DNA of 64,000 nt. Source: a virus. The notes beneath the pieces were generated by a model that had not been told where the DNA came from, did not search any database, and saw only the letters and a list, made by a program, of their open reading frames with translations. The DNA lies in the IMG/VR virus record IMGVR_UViG_3300034272_002196, positions 1 to 64,000 of that record; one strand, 5' to 3'. A program made the position numbers and the translations under genes. Position 1 is the stretch's first letter, and each line of letters begins with the position of its first letter. This document shows positions 8,641-16,547 of the stretch, one piece after another.

Positions 8641-10015
8641 GGTATTGACAATCTTTCCAAAACTCCGACATTTCTGGAAATGTTAGCTGGAAATTAGTAT
8701 TTCTTCTTCGATCGTGTTCGTTAAAAAATTTGTAAAAATTTGACTTTTGTATTTTAACATAAGACGGATCTAATTTGCTACCTTCCTTCATCCAATCTAT
8801 CACTCTTTGTAATCGTTGTAGTTCATAGTCTTTAAAACCTTTAAATGGATGCTCGGGAGTTTCTATTTTCTTCAACATAAAACTCCATGCCAGTTCTAAT
8901 TCATCAGTATAGCTTTCTGGCAGCAACTGTAAACTTTGCCATTCGGGTTTCCTAAGTATAGGTGTGTCAAACCACACACGTTGATATGTTTTACTGTAAA
9001 TTTCTCGAAGTCCATGCACAGACGTCATCAATTGCCTAAAACTAGTGACACTGAGATTATTCATCGTAATAATAAATGTTAAACTACTACGATTAGGAAC
9101 TTCATTTAAAAATCTATTTACGTTTTCCCAAAGCATTGTAAAATCAAGTCCGTGTCTGATATACTCAGCTTTATGGAATAGTGCATCCAAACTGACATAC
9201 TGCATAAAATGTTCTATTTTAATTTGATCATTATCGCATAATCGTTTAACATAATCTAGATATTTCTCAAACAGCTTAGGCTCTACACTAAAATTACTGG
9301 TAACATTCAAATGCAATTTGGGACTAGGATTTTCCAATACATAATCAAATACTCGATATGTGTTCTTATCCATGAGCGGCTCTCCGCCAGTCATTCGAAA
9401 ATGTTCTAGTTCAGGATACAATTTTGGCCACCAAGACCAAAAAGCATCCACATAGGGATTATCTTCTCTTGCAGGAATAACTTTTCTTTCTCCGGTAAAA
9501 TGGCTGGGATCATTGTGCGGAGGATTAGTAGGAAAAGCGCCATGGCGTTCTACGTCAGTGGCCCACGTACTAGAGTACTGAGGACTGCAATAACTACAAG
9601 CAAGATTACAAGCATTGTTAAAATTAACTTCCACGTAAGAGGGAAGAACGTCTTCCTCCCCAGAAGAACTAGCTATTGATTCAAAATCTTTTGCTGCCCA
9701 CGGTTCACCACTGCGATAATGTCGATCACTTAAATTGCCTAAGTCTTCCTGAGTCCAACAGTAACTACATTCTTGTGGGCGTTCATTACGCAACATAATC
9801 TTACGCTGCTCTTTTTTATAAGGTGTATTATGTAATGCACTGGGATTATCTTTTAACAACGCCGCATCAATTTTATGTAACGGTGGGTGGTAACAACTGT
9901 TGTTAAGTCCTGTGGGTAAATGTAAGCTAACTTGTTTCCACTTAGCCAAACACAGTGCGGGACCTAATTTAGATTTTGCTTCTTCTGCAGAATTTAAAAA
10001 TACGCTTTTAGTCAT
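8621..10015 (-). CDS. Radical SAM enzyme, KW/C-HP subfamily (rSAM-5)
   Basis: 464 residues from the ATG at 10015, chosen over an in-frame TTG 6 nt upstream because it forms a TAATG overlap with the preceding stop. CxxxCxxC is at C136, C140, C143 (CNLACSYCSPQYSSTW). GGEP is in FRMTGGEPLMDKNTY, then LNVTSNFSVE. The N-terminal module is C22 (LCLAKW), then C41 followed by YHP, then the pair C83/C86 (CSYCWTQED), closely parallel to rSAM-4. The C-terminal part (RRRNTNFQLTFPEMSEFW) also matches rSAM-4, pointing to duplication. Substrate unknown. Confidence 0.92.
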   Translation of the reverse strand: MTKSVFLNSAEEAKSKLGPALCLAKWKQVSLHLPTGLNNSCYHPPLHKIDAALLKDNPSALHNTPYKKEQRKIMLRNERPQECSYCWTQEDLGNLSDRHYRSGEPWAAKDFESIASSSGEEDVLPSYVEVNFNNACNLACSYCSPQYSSTWATDVERHGAFPTNPPHNDPSHFTGERKVIPAREDNPYVDAFWSWWPKLYPELEHFRMTGGEPLMDKNTYRVFDYVLENPSPKLHLNVTSNFSVEPKLFEKYLDYVKRLCDNDQIKIEHFMQYVSLDALFHKAEYIRHGLDFTMLWENVNRFLNEVPNRSSLTFIITMNNLSVTSFRQLMTSVHGLREIYSKTYQRVWFDTPILRKPEWQSLQLLPESYTDELELAWSFMLKKIETPEHPFKGFKDYELQRLQRVIDWMKEGSKLDPSYVKIQKSNFYKFFNEHDRRRNTNFQLTFPEMSEFWKDCQYHAKNQN

Positions 10016-10941
10016 TACCAACCTTCGACTCTTCGAATTACATCTAGTTCTGTCATCGTTGTTCCCATATTACGATGCACTGCTTTATAATGATGTTTAA
10101 AAAATGCACTTTGATCTGCATTCATGTCTACTATCGGCAAACCTAGTCGTGAACGTAAAGTTTGTCCGACATTTTCACAGGCAGATTCTTCGTCTTTACT
10201 AAAAGAGTTCCAAAGATATGCAAGATGATCAAAATCCTGTACTTGCCGATAATCCCATTCTCTGAGCATGGTCATATAAGTTCCCAATCGGGCCCCATAT
10301 ATAGCCCACCGACCATTTTCTACATCTTGCCCAACGCTTTGCCAAATGCATAAATGATCATAATTGCGGGCATGAACTTTTTGCTCAAACTCTTGCAAGC
10401 TGGGTTTCTTTCCTCGATCTAAGCACATCTTAACACCTTCGCGGAACCCTGCTCGCCAAGCTTGAAAAGGTGTTGAATTGGGAAATGTAGTGCTATAGCA
10501 ATCATGCATGGGAATATACTTGGGATCAAAACAAAATTCTATTAGAGTTTCGTCTCTGCCGTCTGTGGCTTCATGTGTTCGCATATTATTAACGAACTCT
10601 TTGGTCCAACAACTTATTCCACCATTGCCATACATCAACCCGTTAACATGATTACGAGCTTTCCACCTAAACACACAGTCATGATTACTGTCGTCCAACT
10701 TAAGTTGAAGATTAAAAAATTCAGCGTCTGGTATATTGTCACCATCGATTAACACAAATCTTTCAGTGTCACTGGTCGCGGCTGCTGCTTTATGTGCAGC
10801 ATCGCTGCCTTTTATTCCATCAACCCGTTTAGCCCATGGAATTAAATTTTGAATCTTAATCCAAAACTCTTCTTTTCTTGGCTCATCGTAGGTCAAGAAT
10901 ATGCAATCAAGATCTGCGATATCAATGATTTTTGTAGTCAT
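10015..10941 (-). CDS. Glycosyltransferase-like protein, GT-A type (DGDN motif)
   Basis: 308 residues. The N-terminus follows a GT-A Rossmann pattern: a strand CIFLTYDEP at 13-21, WAKRVDGIKG at 36-45, AAHKAAAATSDTERFVLID and then DGDN at 66-69, a DxD-like motif that would hold the metal and the nucleotide-sugar. VFRWKARNHVNGLMYGNGGISCW follows in the acceptor region (about 90-112). The C-terminus is Trp/Tyr-rich and helical. It overlaps the 141-residue gene upstream by 20 nt and rSAM-5 by the TAATG arrangement. The sugar and acceptor are unknown, and activity is inferred from the motif only. Confidence 0.6.
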   Translation of the reverse strand: MTTKIIDIADLDCIFLTYDEPRKEEFWIKIQNLIPWAKRVDGIKGSDAAHKAAAATSDTERFVLIDGDNIPDAEFFNLQLKLDDSNHDCVFRWKARNHVNGLMYGNGGISCWTKEFVNNMRTHEATDGRDETLIEFCFDPKYIPMHDCYSTTFPNSTPFQAWRAGFREGVKMCLDRGKKPSLQEFEQKVHARNYDHLCIWQSVGQDVENGRWAIYGARLGTYMTMLREWDYRQVQDFDHLAYLWNSFSKDEESACENVGQTLRSRLGLPIVDMNADQSAFFKHHYKAVHRNMGTTMTELDVIRRVEGW

Positions 10942-11347
10942 AGTGTTCTACATCTTTATAAGTTTCATTGTCTTCTAATATTAGACCGGGATTATTTGCC
11001 ACTGTTTTAAACCCTGTTTGACTTTTTTCAAGTTGCGGCGTTTGCGCGGCATTGTCTTTTCTAATTGTAGTTTTATTATTACGGACAATGTACTTGTGTA
11101 ATTCTGCAACTACACTTTTATAAGTATCCTCATCTACTATGATATAATTGCCGGTAAATCCATACATCTCTGCATCTTTTACAGTAGGAGATGTGGCTGT
11201 GATATTGCCAGACTCGTCATAATATATCCGATATTCGTATTCAATTGGCGTAGGTTTATCTATTAAACCCAACTCGTCTAATTGTCTAATTATTTCTTCC
11301 AGCGTGGTATCTTCATTAACTGTTATAGTAGGTTCGTTCATATTCAT
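10922..11347 (-). CDS. Hypothetical acidic protein (141 aa)
   Basis: 141 residues, acidic, no membrane segment. The N-terminal 30 residues look like a short helix-rich domain (DTTLEEIIRQLDELGLID). The middle is beta-rich (YEYRIYYDESGNITA, GNYIIVDEDTYKSVV). The end is polar and probably disordered, finishing HYDYKNH. It overlaps the next gene upstream by 32 nt and downstream by 20 nt, so it lies fully within the operon. ATG 11347 was taken as start; a second ATG two codons later is equally possible. I do not recognise a family. It could be a carrier or substrate for the neighbouring enzymes, with no direct evidence. Confidence 0.65.
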   Translation of the reverse strand: MNMNEPTITVNEDTTLEEIIRQLDELGLIDKPTPIEYEYRIYYDESGNITATSPTVKDAEMYGFTGNYIIVDEDTYKSVVAELHKYIVRNNKTTIRKDNAAQTPQLEKSQTGFKTVANNPGLILEDNETYKDVEHYDYKNH

Positions 11348-12164
11348 TTATTAATTCCTCTGTTACATAAGATTTATCATAGTAATGCACTGGACTATAT
11401 TGATTTAGATTATGAATATTAATCATATGATTATCTCTATAATGCAGCACTATGTCTTGCCAAGATTGATCTGTATTACCCCATCCGTTGATGCCAGGTT
11501 TTAAATGCACAAAATTAATGAAATCCATAGTAGGTATGGTACACAGTTCAATTCCTATAGTTTTTGCTGTTAAAGCATATAGTACGTCAGTGCTGGGCGT
11601 GTCTTCTCGACAATTTTTTAAAACATTGTCCCTAAAATAGTCCCAATTTCTTAAAATTCGTTGAGCTGTTAAAAAGAAGTCACTGGCCACTTTGCTATAC
11701 CTAAAATACATCAAACCATTGTAAATGTCTGGTAACTCGTTGTCATCAAAAAATTTTCTATAAAGTCTCGATGTAGATAATTCTTGTCGATAAGTTCTAC
11801 AACCTGTACTTAATACGACGTCTCGCAGTCTGAATGCATTCCACCAATGATCGATATTTCTGGTGAATAACAAATCGCTTTCTAGTTTAATAGTTTCTTT
11901 AAACGGACTCAGTGAAAAAACTTGATATTCATTAGATAGTTTCCATGTACTATCTTTGTTATTTTCGTCATAGGGAATTTCAATTATATGATCGAATACT
12001 TTTTTATGTTTATCTGTGATTTGATCAATGGTATTTTTATCGCAGATCACTGCATACTTGGCAGTTGGATGCAGGCTTTTTACATTCATTGCTTGACAGT
12101 ACGCCAGTGATAGATAATCCACCTTATCTGTATTTTGTGCAAATGTTAGAAACCCTTTAGTCAT
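11316..12164 (-). CDS. Glycosyltransferase-like protein (GT8-like, ESD motif)
   Basis: 282 residues with a GT-A pattern. An N-terminal strand KGFLTFAQNTDKVDYLSLAY is followed by KYAVICDKNT, then the WKLSNEYQVFSLSPFKETIK block leading into LESD at 94-97, in the place where GT8-like enzymes have DxD. YNGLMYFRYSKVASDFF and the D in STDVLYALT correspond to acceptor-side elements. It is clearly related to the next gene upstream (12157-12996), which has the same layout with DTD in place of ESD. The changed metal motif could mean altered chemistry or loss of activity. It overlaps both neighbours. Confidence 0.65.
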   Translation of the reverse strand: MTKGFLTFAQNTDKVDYLSLAYCQAMNVKSLHPTAKYAVICDKNTIDQITDKHKKVFDHIIEIPYDENNKDSTWKLSNEYQVFSLSPFKETIKLESDLLFTRNIDHWWNAFRLRDVVLSTGCRTYRQELSTSRLYRKFFDDNELPDIYNGLMYFRYSKVASDFFLTAQRILRNWDYFRDNVLKNCREDTPSTDVLYALTAKTIGIELCTIPTMDFINFVHLKPGINGWGNTDQSWQDIVLHYRDNHMINIHNLNQYSPVHYYDKSYVTEELINEYERTYYNS

Positions 12165-12996
12165 TGCAGATCCTTTCTACAAAATTTTTGAATTGATCCG
12201 ACAACAGATAATTCTTATCCATGATATGTAAATTTTGTCTGCTTATCACATCTGCTCGGCTATCATACTTGACCGTTAAAAATTTATTTTTAAGATCAAT
12301 TGCCTCGATGTTATCTTCTATAGTTAACATTGGCCATGGTATACTTTGTTCGGGAGTAAGGGTGTGCCCATTTAAAATAATATTGGCCATACTAAATGCA
12401 AAATCATTTCTATAGTTTGTTTCTCTAATAGAAAATAAACTTCTATAATACCCATAGTTTCTTTGTATGCGTCCTACTAAATCAAAAAATAATTTGGCTC
12501 TTAGAGTTTTTCGAAATAACACAACTGTGGCCCACACCATAGGCAAACTTGCAGGTCCCATTTCATCTATGTTAAGTGCTTGAGGAGTCTGCATGTTATA
12601 CATTAACCTATAATCAAAAGGTTGATCTAACAATTTTAACAAGCTAGTGTCCAGCATCAAATAATCTGTGTCTATTAGAATAGTTTCATCATAGGGGCTG
12701 AAGTCGAATGCTCGATATCTGTCAAAATTTTTCCATTCGTATACTTGTTGATCCTTAGAAAATCTAACATTGCCAGTTTTACTGTCAACACGAATTATTT
12801 GATCATAATCAAATTTTAATTCAGCATCTACGTCAGTGACAATAGTCACGGGAAGTCCCGATGTACGATTGACCAATCTGCTAGTTTGATCTGCAATTTC
12901 GGTGTACTTAACTTTTTGACTATTAAAAGCAAATACCAGTACACCTTTAGATTTTTCTAATTCGCTTGAGCTCTTCATGTTGTTGATGCCATTCAT
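12157..12996 (-). CDS. Glycosyltransferase-like protein (GT8-like, DTD motif)
   Basis: 279 residues, paralogue of the gene just downstream. KGVLVFAFNSQKVKYTEIA starts the Rossmann core, LPVTIVTDVD follows, and FDRYRAFDFSPYDETILIDT runs into the D109-T110-D111 motif that should bind metal and nucleotide-sugar. FLDLVGRIQRNYGYYRSLF-like helices follow. The start at 12996 overlaps the first operon gene by 50 nt; an in-frame ATG at 12978 would trim six residues and reduce the overlap to 32 nt. Neither has a clear Shine-Dalgarno. The sugar and acceptor are unknown. Confidence 0.65.
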   Translation of the reverse strand: MNGINNMKSSSELEKSKGVLVFAFNSQKVKYTEIADQTSRLVNRTSGLPVTIVTDVDAELKFDYDQIIRVDSKTGNVRFSKDQQVYEWKNFDRYRAFDFSPYDETILIDTDYLMLDTSLLKLLDQPFDYRLMYNMQTPQALNIDEMGPASLPMVWATVVLFRKTLRAKLFFDLVGRIQRNYGYYRSLFSIRETNYRNDFAFSMANIILNGHTLTPEQSIPWPMLTIEDNIEAIDLKNKFLTVKYDSRADVISRQNLHIMDKNYLLSDQFKNFVERICND

Positions 12997-13264
12997 TCAT
13001 TACACTTTGATAGTGTTGTCGAGCCTTTGTTAAAAACGATTGTTTATCTAATTTAATCGGATTCAAATAGATATCTTCTATGTACAAGATATCATCGGGC
13101 CACGTTGCCACAAATGCCAATAACTCTGGATTTATTTTGAACAATCCGTTTTCATAGGGCATGTGTAGGTCTGTTAAAATACGTTCCCTTAGCAATCGTT
13201 TGTTAATTTGATAATCTGTGGCCAACTTTACTTGATTTACAATTTCTTCTACGGGTGTTGTCAT
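12947..13264 (-). CDS. Hypothetical protein, first gene of the modification operon (105 aa)
   Basis: 105 residues. The sequence runs NKRLLRERILTDLHMPYENG, LFKINPELLAFVATWPDD, then ILYIEDIYLNPIKLDK, ending in a strongly charged helix (YQSVMNEWHQQHEELKRI). Short proteins of this pattern are familiar from T4-like phages, but I know no function. It is the first gene after the sigma70-type promoter at 13291-13320, with a leader of only about 20 nt and no Shine-Dalgarno. The charged tail is coded in the region that overlaps the next gene. Confidence 0.7.
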   Translation of the reverse strand: MTTPVEEIVNQVKLATDYQINKRLLRERILTDLHMPYENGLFKINPELLAFVATWPDDILYIEDIYLNPIKLDKQSFLTKARQHYQSVMNEWHQQHEELKRIRKI

Positions 13265-13276
13265 AATGAATAAAAT

Positions 13277-13309
13277 AATAGGTATATACTATTATAATAT
13301 ATACCTATT
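13277..13309. promoter_or_regulatory. Perfect 12-bp inverted repeat over the -10 region (candidate operator)
   Basis: AATAGGTATATA at 13277-13288 is exactly inverted as TATATACCTATT at 13298-13309, with a 9-nt centre. The centre and inner arms cover the -10 box (13291-13296) and the predicted start of the minus-strand operon transcript. That position suits a repressor operator. It could instead form a weak RNA hairpin or act as a terminator for the incoming tail operon, because the minus-strand sequence after it reads ATTTTATT. Confidence 0.5.
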
Positions 13310-13320
13310 CTACTTGTCAA
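13291..13320 (-). promoter_or_regulatory. Sigma70-type promoter for the radical SAM/glycosyl operon
   Basis: On the minus strand TTGACA (13320-13315) and TATAAT (13296-13291) both match the sigma70 consensus at all six positions, with an 18-nt spacer. The predicted start lies near 13284, about 20 nt before the first ATG. Such a strong host-type promoter suggests early expression, in contrast to the TAAATA-type late promoters before virion genes. Confidence 0.8.
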
Positions 13321-13337
13321 TTGATTTGATTCAGAAA

Positions 13338-14267
13338 TTAAGAAATAGTCACTGAGCCCCAAGAATTGGTTAAGTTAGTTGTTTCTGGAAACGTGGCTGT
13401 TAACAACATGGTCAAAAGGATGTTAATACTGTCTGCCGGCTGAGTGGATCCTGTGGTTGCAGAAGTTGCTGTCACTGTAATAGTAAGGACGTTGCCGTTT
13501 GCACCATAAGATCCGGTTGTGCCATTGGTTGCATAGAATACTTGAAAGGTATCGCCTGTATAATAACTGGTGCTGTTAACTCGGAATCTTTCCGTACTTG
13601 CGCCTAGTGCATAATACCCGCCTGTGGTAGTGTCTGTGACTAAGGTCCCACCTGAGCCAGTTCTGGCACTGTAACTTGCAGCATTAAGCCTTTTTGATGC
13701 AAAATTAGTTTGGGCCATGGTTTGAATACTAGTCCCACGAGCTGTTCCACCAGTATTAGTAAAAGCACTATATGATAAATTTAAGGATCCGCCGGCATTA
13801 AAGAAATAGCGTGCCTGATCGACTGATGCGAAAGTAACAGTAAAAGTAATAGTGCCAGTCACCGCAGAACTAGCAGCGGCAGACATTGTTACAGATTTAC
13901 CAAGTGATGTTGTTGTTCCAGTAGTAGCTGCACTAAGTCTGTTAGTGGCTGCTGTGGAAACTGCTGATGTCAATGTGGATAAAAACGCTATTGTGGTTCC
14001 AGCAGTTGGAGCACTTATACCAGATCCGCTGCCGCTTTGATGAATCCTGGCTGAATTTAATGTATTAACTAAACTTGCCCAGTTAGTTGCTGCCACTGTG
14101 CCGCTGACAGACACGTTACTGACTGCGGTTTGGCCGTAGCCATAATTTCCCTGACCAGTTGACCAAACAGGATTAAGTTGAGTTCCACCGCCTTGAGTTC
14201 CTGCCGAGGCCCCTACTAAATTGTTGAAATCACTTGCTTGTATTAATCCACCAGATGCGTATGTCAT
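13338..14267 (-). CDS. Virion/tail fibre-like protein (309 aa)
   Basis: 309 residues, very rich in Ser, Thr, Gly and Ala, with almost no charged residues: a typical phage adhesin or fibre composition. The N-terminus (TYASGGLIQASDFNNLVG) resembles a docking segment. The middle has a helical stretch (SLVNTLNSARIHQS and on to residue about 110), and the rest is beta-rich with FTVTFASVDQARYFFNAGG and RFRVNSTSYYTGDTFQVFY. It is the last gene of the minus-strand tail operon, 12 nt after the 540-residue fibre protein. Probably a distal fibre or decoration protein. No enzymatic motif is seen. Confidence 0.65.
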   Translation of the reverse strand: MTYASGGLIQASDFNNLVGASAGTQGGGTQLNPVWSTGQGNYGYGQTAVSNVSVSGTVAATNWASLVNTLNSARIHQSGSGSGISAPTAGTTIAFLSTLTSAVSTAATNRLSAATTGTTTSLGKSVTMSAAASSAVTGTITFTVTFASVDQARYFFNAGGSLNLSYSAFTNTGGTARGTSIQTMAQTNFASKRLNAASYSARTGSGGTLVTDTTTGGYYALGASTERFRVNSTSYYTGDTFQVFYATNGTTGSYGANGNVLTITVTATSATTGSTQPADSINILLTMLLTATFPETTNLTNSWGSVTIS

Positions 14268-14279
14268 ATTTTGTTCCGT

Positions 14280-15902
14280 TTAACTATTTAATGTTACGAT
14301 GGCGTATATTGTTCCTTCACCGTCGTCTGCCTTGTTTTCTAGTGCTCGACCAATTACATTAAATGGTGTAATTTCTTCTTTATTTGCAGCGCGAGCCAAT
14401 CCTCGGCCTGCACTGACCAATCTTTGGCCTTTCTTAATAGAGCCAACTACTTTAACAGGAACACGGCCACTGACTGCTACCGGAGGATGAGTTTCATTGG
14501 TCCCAGCTTGACTGTTCATCAAATAAGCTGCACGAGTACTAACAACTCCGAATACGTCCTCACTTAATTCTTCAGTTGCAATTGTAACTTCTGCAGCACC
14601 GCCCATGGTCAAAACTGTACCTGGTTCATAGTGTGCGTCTGCTTCGAATCTTTCTGCCAAGTCAGCGTATAACGCATTGATAGCCACACCATTAAAATAT
14701 GCGCCATTGATATTACCAGCGGCAAAGATTGCTCCACCTAAGCTCATTCCGCCGCTAATTCGCAGTGCCCCAGTTACGTTACTGGTAGCAGCATCACTGT
14801 TTGAAATAATAAGATACCCGCTGGTAGAAATATTACCCGTTGCGCGAGCTTCTCTACTTACGACAACGTTGCCTAATGCAACAAAGCTATTAGATGTAAA
14901 CACATTTCCATTTACACCAACTCCACCATTAGTTACTCTAACAGCACCTGTCACATTGCTAGTTGCTTGGTCTGCACTAGTTGTAGCAATATAACCGCTG
15001 GTGTTAAAAGCACCAGATGTAATTAAGTTAGCAATAGTAGTAGACCCGTCGGATCCGTTTACTGTTAGTGCTGTAACAATTCCGCTACCGATGTTAGCAC
15101 GAATTACCAAATTCGCATTTTGTATGTTATTAGTTAACTGTGTGACATTTCCACTTACCCCAACAGTAAAATTATTTCCTGTACCAACAGTTAACCCGCT
15201 GTTATTATTAACAGAAATAGTGTTGGCAAAAGTAGTGGCAATATCTGTTCTAGCATAATTAGTCGAACTAATACTGCCTAGTGCGTCCGAATTTGTAGCA
15301 GTGCCCACATACTTAATATTAGCAATTGCTGTACTTAAATTAAATCCTGGCCTGATTGTGCTAAATCCAGAAATAACAGTTTGCGGAGTATACTCGCTGT
15401 CTTTACTGACAATGGCTACTAAAGTGTTAGAAACATATACGTTAACCGCCACGTGGCTGGTTAACCCTGAATCTGTGATAGTTCCAACAATTGTTCCAGA
15501 CTGGCCGGTGTTACTAGTAAAAGCTGGGCCGATTAAGACCCATGAAGCACCATTGTATATATTGAGCTGCTGATTAAATGTATCCCACCAAGCATTGCCA
15601 GTAACAGATCCCGTAGGTGCGCTGTTACTAGCTGTCATTGTACCCAAAGTTCTAAATGTAGAACCTGTATAAACTTTTAAATTGCCTGCACTATCCCACC
15701 AAAGTTGCCCAATTAATGGGGTTGTTGGCGGTGTAGTACTTGCAGAGTTTTCAAGAACATGAACTAAGTCTGTATTCAAAAAAGTACCATAACCTGCATA
15801 GTTTTTACCCACTAAGGTAAGACTACAGGCCGTACTGTTAACTGTACCGTCCGCTATGGTCGTTAAAATTGTACCATTTGTTAAATTAATCGTATAGGCC
15901 AT
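14280..15902 (-). CDS. Tail fibre protein (540 aa)
   Basis: The N-terminal 60 residues (MAYTINLTNGTILTTIADGT and on to YGTFLNTDLVHVLENSA) are of the kind found at the start of fibre proteins in T4-like marine phages. Two short related segments follow (PLIGQLWWDSAGNLKVYTGS and GNAWWDTFNQQLNIYNGAS), with the WWD-x-x-x-xLxxYxG pattern of fibre repeats. The middle is a beta-rich shaft with repeated TSNVTGAxRxxxGG elements. The C-terminus (LYADLAERFEADAHYEPGTV, GVVSTRAAYLMNSQAG, then VPVKVVGSIKKGQ) is a compact domain common at fibre ends. A late promoter with the exact TATAAATA sequence lies 22 nt upstream. Confidence 0.8.
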   Translation of the reverse strand: MAYTINLTNGTILTTIADGTVNSTACSLTLVGKNYAGYGTFLNTDLVHVLENSASTTPPTTPLIGQLWWDSAGNLKVYTGSTFRTLGTMTASNSAPTGSVTGNAWWDTFNQQLNIYNGASWVLIGPAFTSNTGQSGTIVGTITDSGLTSHVAVNVYVSNTLVAIVSKDSEYTPQTVISGFSTIRPGFNLSTAIANIKYVGTATNSDALGSISSTNYARTDIATTFANTISVNNNSGLTVGTGNNFTVGVSGNVTQLTNNIQNANLVIRANIGSGIVTALTVNGSDGSTTIANLITSGAFNTSGYIATTSADQATSNVTGAVRVTNGGVGVNGNVFTSNSFVALGNVVVSREARATGNISTSGYLIISNSDAATSNVTGALRISGGMSLGGAIFAAGNINGAYFNGVAINALYADLAERFEADAHYEPGTVLTMGGAAEVTIATEELSEDVFGVVSTRAAYLMNSQAGTNETHPPVAVSGRVPVKVVGSIKKGQRLVSAGRGLARAANKEEITPFNVIGRALENKADDGEGTIYAIVTLNS

Positions 15903-15923
15903 TATTCATATATCCGTTTAGTA

Positions 15924-15931
15924 TATTTATA
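15924..15931 (-). promoter_or_regulatory. T4-like late promoter TATAAATA
   Basis: On the minus strand this is the exact T4 late consensus TATAAATA, about 22 nt before the fibre gene start at 15902. It would be read by the gp55-bearing RNA polymerase encoded at 41572. Confidence 0.7.
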
Positions 15932-15943
15932 TTCTTTTTCCAG

Positions 15944-16537
15944 TTACAAATTACTACTCAAATTTGTCAAAGTTTGAATTCTAATTGTGTAATCAATTTG
16001 AATTAATCTGTTTAAAGCTTTTTGAACTGGATGGAAAACTACGTGAGTTAAAAGTTTTTCACTTTCGCTTAGTAATCCCAGTTCATCAAACACGTAAGTC
16101 CCTGTCATTGTAGCACTGTTATCAAAAGCTTGTTGTCCGGCAGGTTCAGTATAGTCTAGCAAACAACTTACAAAAAGATCTGTGTAGATCAATCCTGGTG
16201 TGTGTCTTACTTCTATATAATTTCTACTGGGGTCTGTGTTTAATGCACTAGTGTTATCTACTACTTTACTGTAAGTTTGGTTGTATAAACTTGCATTTTG
16301 TCCGTATGTATTTGTAGGAAGATAGGTAATTACCCCAGTACTGTCAACTGCGGTGGCACCGTTTCCAAAAGCCATACTTTGGATAAATCCTGTGCCTTTG
16401 TTAGCCAAACTCTGGGCCAAAGCTTCACTCATGTTTTCATAATGGATTGCATTAGATTTATCACTGAGAATTTCACCGGTGCAAGGACACCAAATTTTTA
16501 TGTGTCCTTGAATCATCGTATTGGTTTTATCAAACAT
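15944..16537 (-). CDS. Virion structural protein (197 aa)
   Basis: Start set at ATG 16537; an in-frame TTG at 16543 would add two residues. The N-terminus reads GHIKIWCPCTGEILSDKSNA, followed by IHYENMSEALAQSLANKGTG, then a beta-rich body (FIQSMAFGNGATAVDSTGVI and onward) and FDELGLLSESEKLLTHVVFH near the end. This looks like a small virion or baseplate-periphery protein, set among fibre genes. The first segment (IKIWCPCTGEIL) aligns by eye with the C-terminus of the 51-residue protein just upstream, suggesting duplication. No function can be assigned beyond virion location. Confidence 0.65.
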   Translation of the reverse strand: MFDKTNTMIQGHIKIWCPCTGEILSDKSNAIHYENMSEALAQSLANKGTGFIQSMAFGNGATAVDSTGVITYLPTNTYGQNASLYNQTYSKVVDNTSALNTDPSRNYIEVRHTPGLIYTDLFVSCLLDYTEPAGQQAFDNSATMTGTYVFDELGLLSESEKLLTHVVFHPVQKALNRLIQIDYTIRIQTLTNLSSNL

Positions 16538-16547
16538 AATCAATCCA

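Noticed and set aside
10922-11347. RiPP precursor peptide for the radical SAM enzymes
   Set aside because: The 141-residue protein has no leader/core pattern, Cys-rich or repeated core, and no exporter or peptidase gene is near. Kept only as an unknown.
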